From positions 12,550,747 through 12,614,746 of the forward strand of contig CALNVZ010002100.1 of the NCBI GenBank assembly GCA_940671915.1: a stretch of DNA of 64,000 nucleotides, given 5' to 3'. The notes beneath the pieces were generated by a model. The model was not told the origin of the DNA. It was given only the letters and a program-made list of their open reading frames with translations, and made no database searches. Numbering within the stretch: position 1 is the first letter of the stretch; each line of letters begins with the position of its first letter. This DNA is from Paracentrotus lividus. Lineage: Eukaryota; Echinodermata; Echinoidea; Camarodonta; Echinidae. Below, one piece after another: positions 1 to 11,000 of this stretch. The translations under genes and the position numbers were made by a program.

Positions 1-107
1 TGATTACAGTGAAACAAATGATAACAAACTAAAGAGTATTTTTTTCGGAAATATCAATATTCATTGGCATTTCTAACAAAGTATTAAAACAGATAGTTCA
101 ATGAGTT

Positions 108-212
108 TGAATTTTCATGTCTGAGATTATAGGTATGGTTACCTTTTGTTTTTGTAAAGCATAATAATCGACAATACATTCAAAGTTATAAAGACCTGAT
201 ACTTGAGCTTAT
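108..212 (+). repeat. Direct repeat, copy 1
   Basis: About 100 bases here recur at 645-738 with scattered substitutions and small indels; shared landmarks are ttttcatgtc, taccttttgtttttgtaaag and acattcaaagttat. Each copy lies just 5' of a gacgtctc-rich MITE, although this copy is separated from its MITE by about 180 bases of A/T-rich sequence. The arrangement suggests a local tandem duplication that carried the MITE with it. No coding potential is visible. Confidence 0.75.
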
Positions 213-389
213 CAACGAGGCTTTTCTTTGCTATTTTTCTTTATATCCAAGTCTACTCCTATTTACAATCTTGGCATTAAAAGAACGTAATGGCCACTCT
301 CTTCATATTTTTTACTTTTTTCTTTTCCAGTAAAGTAATATAAATTATTAAAAAAAAAACAACAACAACAAGAAAAAAAAACTTGAGGC

Positions 390-645
390 TCTGGTATCTC
401 ACTTTGCGGAGACGTCTCCGCGATAGAATAGAAAATTTTGTTTTCGCGACGGACAGAATGTATTAAAAACGTCTCCAATATCGCGGAGACGTCTCCGAGA
501 CGTCTCCGCCACAATTTATGAAAAAAAATCCGTCTCCGAGATTAAGGAGACGTCTCCGAGACGTCTCGGATACGTTTCTAATATTATTTATCCAAAAATT
601 TCTATTCTGTCGTGGAGACGTCTCCGCGAAGTGAGATACCACCCT
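390..645. mobile_element. Non-autonomous inverted-repeat element (gacgtctc MITE), complete copy
   Basis: The two ends are inverted copies of one another: the left end reads ggtatctcactttgcggaga and the right end closes with cgcgaagtgagataccaccc. The interior is A/T-rich with several overlapping palindromes of the form gagacgtctc. There is no ORF, so mobilisation would depend on an enzyme in trans. Related copies sit at 740-921, 34,815-35,057 and 35,084-35,304. I cannot assign a superfamily because no target-site duplication is clear. Confidence 0.75.
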
Positions 646-738
646 AATTTTCATGTCGGAGGTTATAGATGTTGTTACCTTTTGTTTTTGTAAAGCATTA
701 TAATTGAACATACATTCAAAGTTATGATGCTTGAGCTA
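645..738 (+). repeat. Direct repeat, copy 2
   Basis: Second copy of the sequence at 108-212. It runs directly from the right end of the first MITE to the left end of the second one. This supports tandem duplication of a unit consisting of this sequence plus a MITE. Confidence 0.75.
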
Positions 739-739
739 A

Positions 740-921
740 GGGTGCTATCTCACTTCGCGGAGACGTCTCCGCGACAGAATAGGAATCTTGTCTCCCGACG
801 GATAAATAGTATTAGAGACGTCTCCGAGACGTCTCCTGAATTTCGGAGACGGATTTTCTTTTTATAAATTGTCGCCGAGACGTCTTGGAGACGTCTCGGA
901 GACGTCTCTAATACTAGCTCC
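740..921. mobile_element. gacgtctc MITE, truncated at right end
   Basis: The left end (ggtgctatctcacttcgcgg) and the palindromic interior match the complete copy at 390-645. The sequence follows the family as far as gtctctaatact, then diverges into unrelated sequence about 40 bases before the N gap. The terminal inverted repeat expected on the right, as seen at 35,010-35,057, is missing. Either the copy is truncated or the contig end is unreliable. Confidence 0.7.
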
Positions 922-964
922 ATGGTTCAGAGGTTTCTGATTATGTTTTAATTATGTTTACAGG

Positions 965-987
965 NNNNNNNNNNNNNNNNNNNNNNN
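965..987. other. Assembly gap (23 N)
   Basis: A run of N marks a scaffold join of unknown true size. Repeat X starts immediately to its right, so the break probably arose within or beside that repeat. Confidence 0.98.
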
Positions 988-1514
988 TTTGATGCATTGG
1001 TCAATGCAATGTGTTGGTTTGTGTGAATTGATGCACTGAAGTGAGTAATGCAGTGTATTGGTTTGAGAGAATTGATGTACTGATGTGTAAATCATCGTAA
1101 CATTCCAAATATCATTATAAAAACAGGCAAACAAACAAACAAAAAGGAATAGGACTCACCTAGTGAGTAACGCTTTACATACTCAGAGAGTCAGTAAGTA
1201 AAGGTTGCACAAACTCATCACACGCAAGTTGATGAGCTTTACTAACTCTCTGAGTATGTAAAGCGTTACTCACTAGATTAGTTTGTGCAATGTACTCAAA
1301 ACAATTAGTTATGTTACTCAATGAAATGAGTTAATTAAATAAACTCATTTTGGTGTGTCACTATATTGTCAAATTTAAAATACTCGATTAGGTGCGTTTT
1401 CAAAGTAGCTTTATTGAGTGAAAGCACTCATGGATGTGTGTCACTATATTGTCAAAAATACATGGATATTTGAGTGTGATCACTCATATATGCAAGTTCT
1501 CATTTTTTGTGTGT
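988..1514. mobile_element. Repeat X, longest clean copy, non-autonomous
   Basis: This repeat is present three times: here, as an indel-ridden copy at 7,590-8,065, and as a 3' segment at 31,527-31,699. It begins with two diverged ~55-base units containing gatgca and gtgttggtttg, continues into a hairpin (1,159-1,276), and ends with two direct copies of gtgtcactatattgtcaaa about 83 bases apart. The left end is lost in the N gap. No ORF is present. I do not recognise the superfamily. Confidence 0.75.
1159..1276. repeat. Perfect-arm hairpin inside repeat X
   Basis: Arms at 1,159-1,195 and 1,239-1,276 are almost exactly complementary (ctagtgagtaacgctttaca against its reverse complement). The loop holds a smaller stem (ctcatca / tgatgag), and a third inverted pair (ttgcacaaa / tttgtgcaa) lies across the right arm. 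The noisy copy at 7,735-7,860 retains the same layout, so the structure belongs to the element. Confidence 0.85.
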
Positions 1515-2108
1515 GATTCAATTATTGTTTTGGGGAGGTCAGACCATAACTTAGGACCAGTATATATAACAGTTTTTGGGCAAAAAGAGTTCGTGTACGT
1601 GGTTAGATGATATAAATTACGTTGACGTGTTGGGTATGAGTGAACTGAGCCGTTCTTTTCAAAAAGTTTGGCTATTTCCGCAGGTATTTCATTAACAGAC
1701 AGTTGGTGCATGAATATTCCTAAGTTGTAAATATAAATATCGTCGATACGAAGCAATTTATTTTTAAGAAACAATGGTCTTGTATGGGAAAGGATTCCAG
1801 CATGGTTAATGTTTCTAAGTGCTCGTTTTTGAATCATAAGAATTTTGTCCTTTTGAGTTTTAGTCCCATTACCCCAGGCAAGAATGCCGTAATTGTGATA
1901 TGGCAAAATTAAAGTCGTGTATAATGAAATAAGGATTCGAGTTGGAAAATCATGCTTTAATTTATATAAAATGCCAGTATTTCTAGAGAGTAGTTTACAG
2001 AAATAGTCAAAATGTATCTTCCATGACAGGTCGGAGTCAATATAAATACCAAGGAATTTGGTGGATTCAACCTGACTTAGTGTAGTATTATTTATCAGGC
2101 AAATTCGG
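1515..2108 (-). pseudogene. LINE reverse transcriptase C-terminal fragment (CR1/jockey-like)
   Basis: The minus-strand frame of about 200 residues matches the region just after the RT palm in CR1/jockey-type non-LTR retrotransposons. It has an FLGIYIDSDLSW block (thumb start), a segment ending GILYKLKHDFPTRILISLYT, a PYHNYGILAWGN block, and a late PKLWSDLPKTI motif. The endonuclease, the fingers and the YADD-containing palm are absent. Upstream the frame runs into the ggcgcccc array and downstream into repeat X, whose bases supply the last ten or so residues and the stop. This is therefore a doubly truncated relic and cannot be active. It differs in sequence from the LINE at 32,000-34,616. 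Family identity within the CR1/jockey group is uncertain. Confidence 0.8.
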
Positions 2109-3652
2109 CACACTTCCACAAGTCTAGGATATAGTTGGAGCCCCTATAAGTTAAAGATAAATTTGTCGCCCCATTTGAGCTCAATCTGGCGTCCCTAGGT
2201 TCAAGATCAATTTGGCGCCCCCTAACTTCAGGTCATATCGTCGCCCCTAAGTCTCAGGTCAATTCGGAGCTCCTTAAGTTTGAGGTAAATTTGAAATGCA
2301 AAAGCAAATGTAACGTGAAATCAAATGAATTCAAATGTTTTGATGGTTAGAATCCTATGAATTATAAAAATGTAAATTGTGGTAAGAGGAAAAACAAAGG
2401 CGAGAGCGAGGAGCGAACGGAAATTTTGAAGTATTCGAATGATTAGAAAAACAGAACAGTTTATGCGTTCCTCAAGAACACAATGTAATAACTCAATAAA
2501 AAAAATATGCGAGCGCGAAGCGCGAGAGAAAATTTTGCTACATGGAAGTTTAAAACTCTGCTCTTTCTACATAGATAATATTTTAAAGACCCCTTCTGTT
2601 TGTTTGTTTTTTTTTTTTGCCCCCTTAGCTTCTGGTAAATTCGGCACCCTCCCTAAGTTAAGGATAAAGTTGGAGCCCCTAAGTTAAACTTAAATTTGGC
2701 GCCCCTACATTTGAGCTCAATCTGACATCCCTAAGTTTAAGATCAATTTGGCGCCCCCTTAACTTCAGGTCGATTCGGCGCTTATAAGTTTCAGATCATT
2801 TTGGCTTCCCTACATTTGAGCTAAATTTGGCGCCCCCGTATGCTAAAGGTCGATTTTGGCACCCCTCTAGGTTTAAGGTCGATTTGGAGCCCCCTCCAAA
2901 TTTAAGGTCGAATTTGGCGCCCCTAAATTTAAGGTCGATTTGGCTCTCCCTAAATTTAAGATCAATATAGGCGCCCCTAAGATTAAGGTCGATTTGGCGC
3001 CCCTTCTAAATTTAAGGGCGATTTGGCGCCCCTTTAAGTTTAAGTTCGATTTGGCGCCCCCTAAATTTAAGGTCGATTCGGCGCCCCAACTATGTTGCAG
3101 GTCAATTTAGCGCTCCTATGTTTAAGCTCAATTTGGCGCCCCTTAGTTTAAGGTCGAGTCGGCGCCCCCCTAAATTTAAGGTCAATTTGGCGCCCTTACT
3201 CAGTTCAAGGTTGATTCGGCGCCCCTAAGTAAATACGATTAGGTGCCCCCTCAGCTTCTCAGGCCCCTCGGGGCCTCTGGCCCCTTCCAATCAGAGGACT
3301 TGCCCCGCATTCACACTCGTCTTGCGCCCCTCGGCCGCAGTCAAGGCGATGCGCCCCTCGGAGGTCCATTCGCGCCCCCATCAGGTCTGCTGTTACCATT
3401 GCGCCCACCTAAGTAGCGAGTCGCAACCCCATTATCAATTGCCCTCCATCCCGATGAATTCCGCCCCAATTAATATCGATAGGTCCGCCTCACTACAGAG
3501 CAATTGGCGCCCCCTCAGTTTCGGTGCAATTGGCGCCATTGCTCAATCTGGCCCCACCGTATTAATGCGCGGCGCCCTAAAAGGTTCTTGGCCCCCTAAG
3601 TTTAAGGTCAAATTGGCGCCCCCTTATTACTGTCGATTTAGCGCCCAATAAT
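2105..3652. repeat. Degenerate ~26-bp tandem array (ggcgcccc)
   Basis: Dozens of units approximate aagtttaaggtcgatttggc followed by gcccct, with variable spacing. It is interrupted at about 2,285-2,625 by A/T-rich sequence that contains a gagcgcgaagcgcgag hairpin motif. From about 3,240 to 3,600 the periodicity is poor and GC content rises, which may be unit divergence or base-calling error. Short ORFs across it are periodic artefacts. The array meets the LINE fragment at about 2,105 without intervening sequence. Confidence 0.85.
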
Positions 3653-3657
3653 TCTTT

Positions 3658-3815
3658 AGGCGACCCCCCTCCCCCCTTTCCTCCCCCTCTCTCTCTCTCT
3701 CTCTCTCTTTCTTCCTTCTTCTTTTCTCCCCCTTTTTTTCCCTTTCGTTTTTTTTCCTTCCTTTTTTCTTCTTCTTTTTCCCACCCTTTCCCTTTCTCCT
3801 TTTTTCCGTCCCTTT
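3658..3815. repeat. Polypyrimidine tract
   Basis: About 150 bases of almost pure C/T, including (ct)n, lie directly after the tandem array and before a GC-rich segment (about 3,816-3,870). Its minus-strand translation is an artefact rich in Lys, Arg and Glu. Further right, 4,015-4,045 contains cgctcgcactttcgcgctcg, related to the hairpin repeats at 42,640-43,410. Confidence 0.85.
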
Positions 3816-4482
3816 CCGGCGCCCCCTGCGCGCACCCCGGGGGCCCGGGCCCGTAAAGCCCCCCCCCAGAATACGCGCATGCTTAGAGATGACCACTGGC
3901 ATCAGGCCTCTTGACATCATCCGCCGATGCCAGCAGAGAAAGGAACTCACTCTTAACGCAACGTCAGATTCTGAACAGCCCCCCAATTGAAAATTAAAGT
4001 TTATTATAAGGCAAAATTTCGCTCGCACTTTCGCGCTCGCAAACATTTCGTTAGTTACTGCATAATGTGCGAGAGTAGGGCGTTTCTTTTTTGAAGTTTG
4101 AAATTACACATTTTTAAATAGGCCTACAAAATTGGGACGCTTTGAGTGTATTAATTCCACCTTTCCGGTGGCGTCCCCAGTCGTGACATGAAATAGCCAC
4201 CAGCAATCAAATGAAATAATATGTCTTGTCAAAGAATCGAAACCAGTAATTTATAATTCCTGATAATGTTTTTTTTTATTCTTAAATTATCAAAAAGAAG
4301 AAAAAAATATATACGGTAATAGGAATTTTAACCTCCCTCCAAAAAATGAAATTCTTTAAAAAAAAAGAAGAAAAAGAAAAAAAAAAGAAGAAAAGAATAG
4401 ATGAATAAAAATATGCCCAAGGAAAACTTAACCTCCCCTCACAAAAAATAAAAAAGTTATGGATGATTGATATGATTTCTTT

Positions 4483-4640
4483 ATATTAACACGGTAAAAA
4501 GCCCAAACAGTACAGGACTGGTTTCCATTGGGGCCGTGATAAAAATAACACAATTTCGAAAAGGTTCAACATAATATACAACATAACGAAGACAAAAAAT
4601 ACATATAACTCAAATAAACAGCAACGCAACAATATAAATA
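4483..4640 (-). mobile_element. Probable LINE 3' untranslated relic
   Basis: The segment reads agtacaggactggtttccat then tggggccgtgataaaaata. On the minus strand this resembles the 3' tail of CR1-type LINEs, where a block like cggccccaatggaaaccagt precedes the terminus. No coding sequence is attached and the boundaries are unclear. The assignment rests on remembered similarity only. Confidence 0.4.
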
Positions 4641-5350
4641 ATGGCAATAACACTAAAAATACAATAACTAACTTAAAAGAAACATCATTTGTGAAACAAA
4701 TTTATACCATGAACAAAAGTTTGGCATAAAAATGAATAATTAGAAATTCTGGAAAATCGTGTATTATGATGACTTATAGTAGGATGTCCACTAAAATTTA
4801 AGTTATCTTTAAGTTGTTTTTGCTAGGCTTATGGATAGAGCATTTTAAAAGAAAGATGTTGGTAGTTGAATTATCACAATTGGATGTTTCCATATCAAAG
4901 ATATGACCCAAAGAGTGTCTCAGATTACCAATGAGCTGCTAGAACACTTTTCAAAGTTTCAGACAAAGCCAAGAAATGCAATAAAAGCTCAAGTTTGAGG
5001 TCCTTTTGTCTTTGATTTATTCAACCAAATCATACTAAACATTTTCACGTGGCTGATCAACATGAAATGAGAATTATAGTAACATTATTGAGGCGTATGA
5101 GTAGATTACACAAAAAGTTTATGGCAAGTCAAAACTGATGGTTTGACAGGTATGTTACCGTATGTGATCCATATGACCACCGTGGAAATACTCCATAGGG
5201 CATGTTTCAATAGGAACACCCTAGACAATAGGCTATTTCATGGTGGTGTGGCTCAGAGCTGAGTGTTGGAAGAGGGTAGAGTAATTTTAAAACTTAAATG
5301 GCCAGTGGTAAACGTTGTTCTTTGTTTTTCCACCCCAATACATTTTTGTT
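4641..5350. other. Unassigned A/T-rich sequence
   Basis: The composition resembles the clean flanks. I see no ORF above 60 codons with any family resemblance, no repeat shared with the rest of the window and no RNA gene. Confidence 0.6.
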
Positions 5351-7589
5351 TGAAAATGGAGATGTTGAGCATATTTTAATAGGATAGTGCCGACCACTTC
5401 AGATACGTCTGACGCTGACGTCTGAGTCACCAATCCAAATTGGAGACAATTCAAGATTCCCGATAATACACTTCAACACCCAAGGCTATGAACTTATTTC
5501 GAGCACAGCGGCATGCCGTGCGACTTAGATGAGCGTTGACTTTATCTTTCAGTAATGATCTAAGGCAATTGAGTACTTCCACACGGCCATGAAAGAGTAT
5601 GCTGGGATTGCGACCCTAGACGGCCTGCAGAGGCAGCCTGGTACCATTGAGTCGCAGTCGTATTTGTTCTTAAGGAAGAAACTGACAATTAGGATAAAAA
5701 TGATTGATATTTAACCACTGCCAACATGACAATTTCGAAAAGCTGTTTTTTTTAAGAAGCAGATAATTTGCTATTCGCTACTGAGCCTAGACTGTATTAT
5801 ATTCTTCGGTTGTTGGACATCAGCGCTCGAGTGGATGTACGGCAGATTCCTGTTTACGCATTAGCACAAGATGAGGGCGAGATGGGGATGACTGACATAG
5901 CCACTCCAACATGGTAGAAGAGCATCGAAACCGCGATCATACAGTTGCGCTTTATACTGCTGTGGTGGCCATCGCTCCACTTAGCCAGTTATCAGGATAT
6001 GAAACATCAAGTATGGTCGAGAAAATTAGTTAACAGTGCACTCGACAGATGGAATAGGTGAATCGAAGTGAAAGTGGAGCCAATTTGTTAAATAGGATAG
6101 AGGAGAGATTCGGCTAAGCGGTCGGATATATCAACGCCGAGCAATCGAGTCGCTGAGGCAAGCAGGGTTACTTTCGCAGTTGCCGCAGCTTCGTGCTAGG
6201 TTCGCGTACCCGTCATTGTCCCGGGGCGGCGCACGCCCAGCGAACAGTACGTCGCGCTTTCATGCGAACATAAAACTAGAGATAGCTCCGAGCGAGCCTC
6301 TATAGTTTCCATGCGAACTGATAAAAGCACCGCCGTGCTACTACTACGTCACCGATGTGCAGGGATCGGCGAGTGCCTTTATTCGTATATCAAACAGGGG
6401 TAGTTTTTACTTCGAGAATCTGGTGGTTTCTGTTACAAAGATAGTTGACTAGTTTCGCATGTACGAAGCCCGTGCTCCGCGTCTTGGCCAAGAACACATT
6501 GTACGGAGCGAGAGAGAGTCAAGAAAATAAAGATGGATGAGTGGAGTATATATACCAATGAAATCTAGTTTTGTCGTTGAGTAAATTCCTTAGGTAACTT
6601 CACCAGTGATCAGCTTACTGGTAGAGACATATGAGTTCGTGCGACGTGAGTTATCTGCCCTATCAAGAGCTATGGTACGCTGAGTCGGAGAATGGATGAG
6701 GAGGCGAAGACACGACGTCAACAAAATATGCACGTAGCCGTTGAGAAAATCTATTATACTCTAAGCATCTAGATGAGTGAAAAGCGCTACATATGCGAAC
6801 ACGATCACGAGGCCGGTACGTCTCGCAGTACGGGTGGAGTTCACTTATGGGCAGACCTGGCCATGCGTACTTTACATGCTGCGCCCGGTACGCACTCGGT
6901 CAACGATAATACGTCCGCTTCGTGGGAAGGAATCAGCACTACTCTCGGAACCTCGCATGCACGAGGATGATTCTCGTGAGACAGTCGCTTGCATAGGTGA
7001 GCCAGCTTTTCATAGACTATTATGGGCGTAGTAGAAAGCAAGATAGCGACAGACCTTCGCAGGTGCTGGCGAGCTGCTGACAGACCTACTGATCCTACAT
7101 CCGTATACGTAAACACTTGTTACGGTGTGATAACTACTGGTAAAGTGAATCTAGGAGCTTAGACGGCAATATTCGAGCCACGCAGCAGCTCTCCGGCAAA
7201 GCGTCAAAGCTCTTCCTCTTTCGATTTCTTTGTTCTATTATTCGCGAGGACGGCTAAGAAATATATAATTAAGCATGCTGTTCACATCACGCTAGTAAAA
7301 GACGTGAAGTGAAGTAGGCGCACGCGGAAACACGAGAGCGAGTAAAATAACAGCGACTGACGTACAGCCGGACCTGAGACGGAAGCCAGTACGCAGAGCG
7401 GGCGCTGCGAGGGATGTAGCATTCCAGATAAATCCTGATGTATGAGTGTCAGCCGATTGTCTTTCAGACTGCTAGCTAGAAAATAAAGAGTATGGATCGA
7501 GACGCCAGAAGAGATAGCATCGATCTAGATAACACTAACAGCTAGATACCATGCATGGATCCCATACTTGTCAGTCACTACAGTAGTGT

Positions 7590-8065
7590 TGATGCAGTGA
7601 TTGAGTAAGCAGATGTATGTGTATGATGAGCCAGCAGTGAGTAAATCAGCTATGGTTATGAAATGGCACGATGGTAATCATGACATTCCAAATATCATTG
7701 ATTAAAACAGGCAAACAAATCACAAAAAGAATAGGACCACTAGTGAAACGCTATACCAGAGAGCAGTAAGCAAGGTTGCACAACTCATCACACGCAAGTG
7801 AGATGCCCTTTACATACACTCTCTGAGATGTAAAGGCGTTGACCACTAGATTAGTTAATGTGCAATACTCAAAAAATTAGTTATTCTCAATGAAAGAGTT
7901 AATAAAATAAACTCATTTGGGTGGTCCTATATTCAAATAAAAATACCCGATAGTGCGTTCAAAGTAGCTTATTGAGAAGCCCATGGAAGGAGCACAAGTA
8001 TAGGCGAAAACTAACTTCGGGACAGTGAGTTTGAAATCATCGATATTCAAGTTCTCATTTTGTGT
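7590..8065. mobile_element. Repeat X, indel-ridden copy
   Basis: This follows the order of the clean copy at 988-1,514, from the gatgca units through cattccaaatatcatt, aactcatcacacgcaagt, the hairpin arms and ttctcatttt. Many bases are dropped: acgctttacatactcagaga in the clean copy corresponds here to acgctataccagaga. The two clean copies agree far better with each other where they overlap. Unusual mutation of this copy alone is possible, but sequencing error fits the wider context better. Confidence 0.8.
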
Positions 8066-11000
8066 CACTGCCATGTGTAGATATGGATAATATAGGGCGT
8101 ATACACAGAACAATGATATAGAGAAAGAAAGAAATAGAGAAACACATAAAAGATCCGATAATTAGATACGAGAGAAAACAGATGCCGTGCAGCGATGCTT
8201 GACACCGGTCCTGGCAGCAATCCGCGATTATCAAGACATGGAATCTTTACTAACGGACAATATGACAACTCGGGGGAACAATACACACAATTAAAATAAA
8301 ACACGATTATACATAATTAAAGAAAAAGATAAGTATCAATATACACGTATAAAAAAGCACATGTATAACAGATTCAGAGAAGAGACTTGAAATCTGTTGG
8401 ATCTTTGGGTAAGAGAGACAATACAGTATCAGTATATATCAAACATGATCATCTATATTCATGGCAGATCATGATGATATTAACGCCATGAATATGATGA
8501 AACATACTAAATGACTGACTGATAGCAGACACATAACAAGGGACAGATCGACCAGAGCGAAGGTAATAGAAACTCTACTCATACCGGACGGATAGTGAGA
8601 CGTTGTTCTTGAGAAAGAAGCCACACAACGTAGGACTGACTCGGATTCTTAAGGCCACGTTGAAAACCTCTTTGTGAAACACCCTCACAGGTCTGAAATT
8701 GTGGATAGAAATTGTCTTCAGACCATTGAGTGAACGGGTTGCACACAAATCAATACATGTACGTGCAGCACAACTCCCGACGATTTACACCTTGGTCAAA
8801 CTCGTACAATAGTTTATGAAAACCCTGAGTCTGTCCACTAAAGAAACATATGGTACACGACTGCTCTGCAAGATTGACGAGATCTGTGGCTTTAATTATG
8901 AGTGACATATATTCTGTCCATCGCTCATATCTGAAGACAATGGTCTGTATTTGCACTCTACGTGCCAAACTGCTTATGACAGTTGTACCTCCCGACCACA
9001 ATTAAACACCCAATATAAAATCTTTGCCGACTCTGCTGTTTGGAAATCACCATTCCTTCTTTAAATGTAGACATATGGAGTTGATTAATATTGTCAGCAC
9101 TCCTTTAAGCCACAGACTCTTTCCAACGCAACTTAATTTATGTTTTCACGAGTTTCTGATATGATAAAACTCACACAATATTTGGACCAAATGTCTAAGA
9201 TATCGACGATAGATCACCGCAGCTTACTCGTATTTAGTTTATATATTAAGACATTTTTCACGATTTATTACGAGCTGAATTCATGGTACTCTCTGGTTAA
9301 TTATGAATACAGTACAAATTAAGTTATTACTTCTAAACATACAGAAAGGGTTTTTCTACGACCAATATGTTTAATGTAGATGGCAACGTTATAATCCACA
9401 GAAACATCAAATAAAAAAGCCCAAACACTTCTGCCTTATGTGTGTCACCACGATTTTCTACATTCGAGTGATAATCATTCAAGCAATGGCACCAAATTGA
9501 TTACATAATTTTATTAAATTGAGAAAATTTCCCAGCGCGAATCAACGAAACAATCACATAAAGTGCGGATTATGTAGTAATAAACTGGAGCTCTGCTCGA
9601 AATTCGTTGAGTATAACTTATTAGGGCTCATGAAGGAGCGTCAGGATACCTACATCAACTGTGAAAGCGAACTGCTGAGACCATTCTTCAGGAACAGTCT
9701 CAGTTATTGTCCAGGAACCACACACAGGTCTAACGTCTCACAAATAAGGTGACACAAGTGGGAGGTGGATAAATACCGCAACGGCATCTAAATACCACAT
9801 CTAAGACTTTAATGCAATTTCAGTCTATTTTTCTCTAAGCGAATCCATAAGCTTAATTACAAGGAGGAGCTAGTTTTACATAAAACATTATATTAAGGCA
9901 TTCCTATGCTTGTAACACAATAAAATCAAATATTTTTTTGAGAAAACTGTCTGTAGATGGTGCCTGAATCTGGTTTTTCAATGTAGGATTAGTGTTTGTT
10001 CTGATCAGCTTTCAAAAGGTCCTTCCTCTGCCCTCTAAAAAGTGTCTTAGTACGAGCTTTTAGCGTAAAACCTCTATCTAAGGTCAGGAATCGCGTTCAT
10101 TTGTAGTTATAGATAGGTAACTTTCGTTCGCGTGACTGTTGATCACAAGAGACCTTGTTCAAGAACGAAAAATAATCTTTTAGACATCCCATGTAATCGA
10201 AGGGAGCATAAAATATCGGCTTCTGTTTGAGATATTGTCACCATGTCAAACACCCATCGCAAACTTCTTAAGGATTAGATCTCAATGACTACCAAGTAGT
10301 CTATAGAATAGACTACTGTCTATCACGGAATGTAAATAAATTCTTCAAATAAATATTTTAGTTAATCCAGAGGAAAGAAAGAGTTACTTCTTCTGAATCT
10401 GTCAAGATATAAGCTTATAAATCTGTAAAGTGGTGCATCCATGCACGACATAAAAGGTAAATAGCTTCTACAAAAATTTGGTTTAAAGAAATCGTGTGGG
10501 GTAAAACAAACGGGTTCTGAAGAGAGTGGAACTTGTGGAATACATAATGATGGTTAGAAGTGGCCCTAATCGAGACTCATCTCGGAACGTACCACTCGGG
10601 GCTGAGAATATTCTACACCTAATATTCTCGAATGTTAGTGTTCAAACAAAAGAAACACATCGAAAGATCGTCATAAATTGAACGGGCCCCATACGAAAAG
10701 TAGTTCGATCTCCATAATTTTGATATTTGCCAAATATGTTTATATGTACCCCAATGTCTGGAGACAATAACTTATAAGTCCAATACAATTTCACATGAAT
10801 TCTTAGTAATGTGTTATCACACCACCAACATCTAATATTACTCAGTATTAACTGGGAGATTATTTATACTAACATTCATTTCTTAACAATAAATCTATAG
10901 TCACGGATGTAGACGATTTAATCACCTTCCTTGATCTAGTCCATACGCACATACCAAACACGTTACATATGATACCTGTAATTCTCACACTGCCATTGAC

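Noticed and set aside
3627..4046. Lys/Arg/Glu/Gly-rich minus-strand ORF
   Set aside because: It translates the polypyrimidine tract read on the purine strand; low complexity only.
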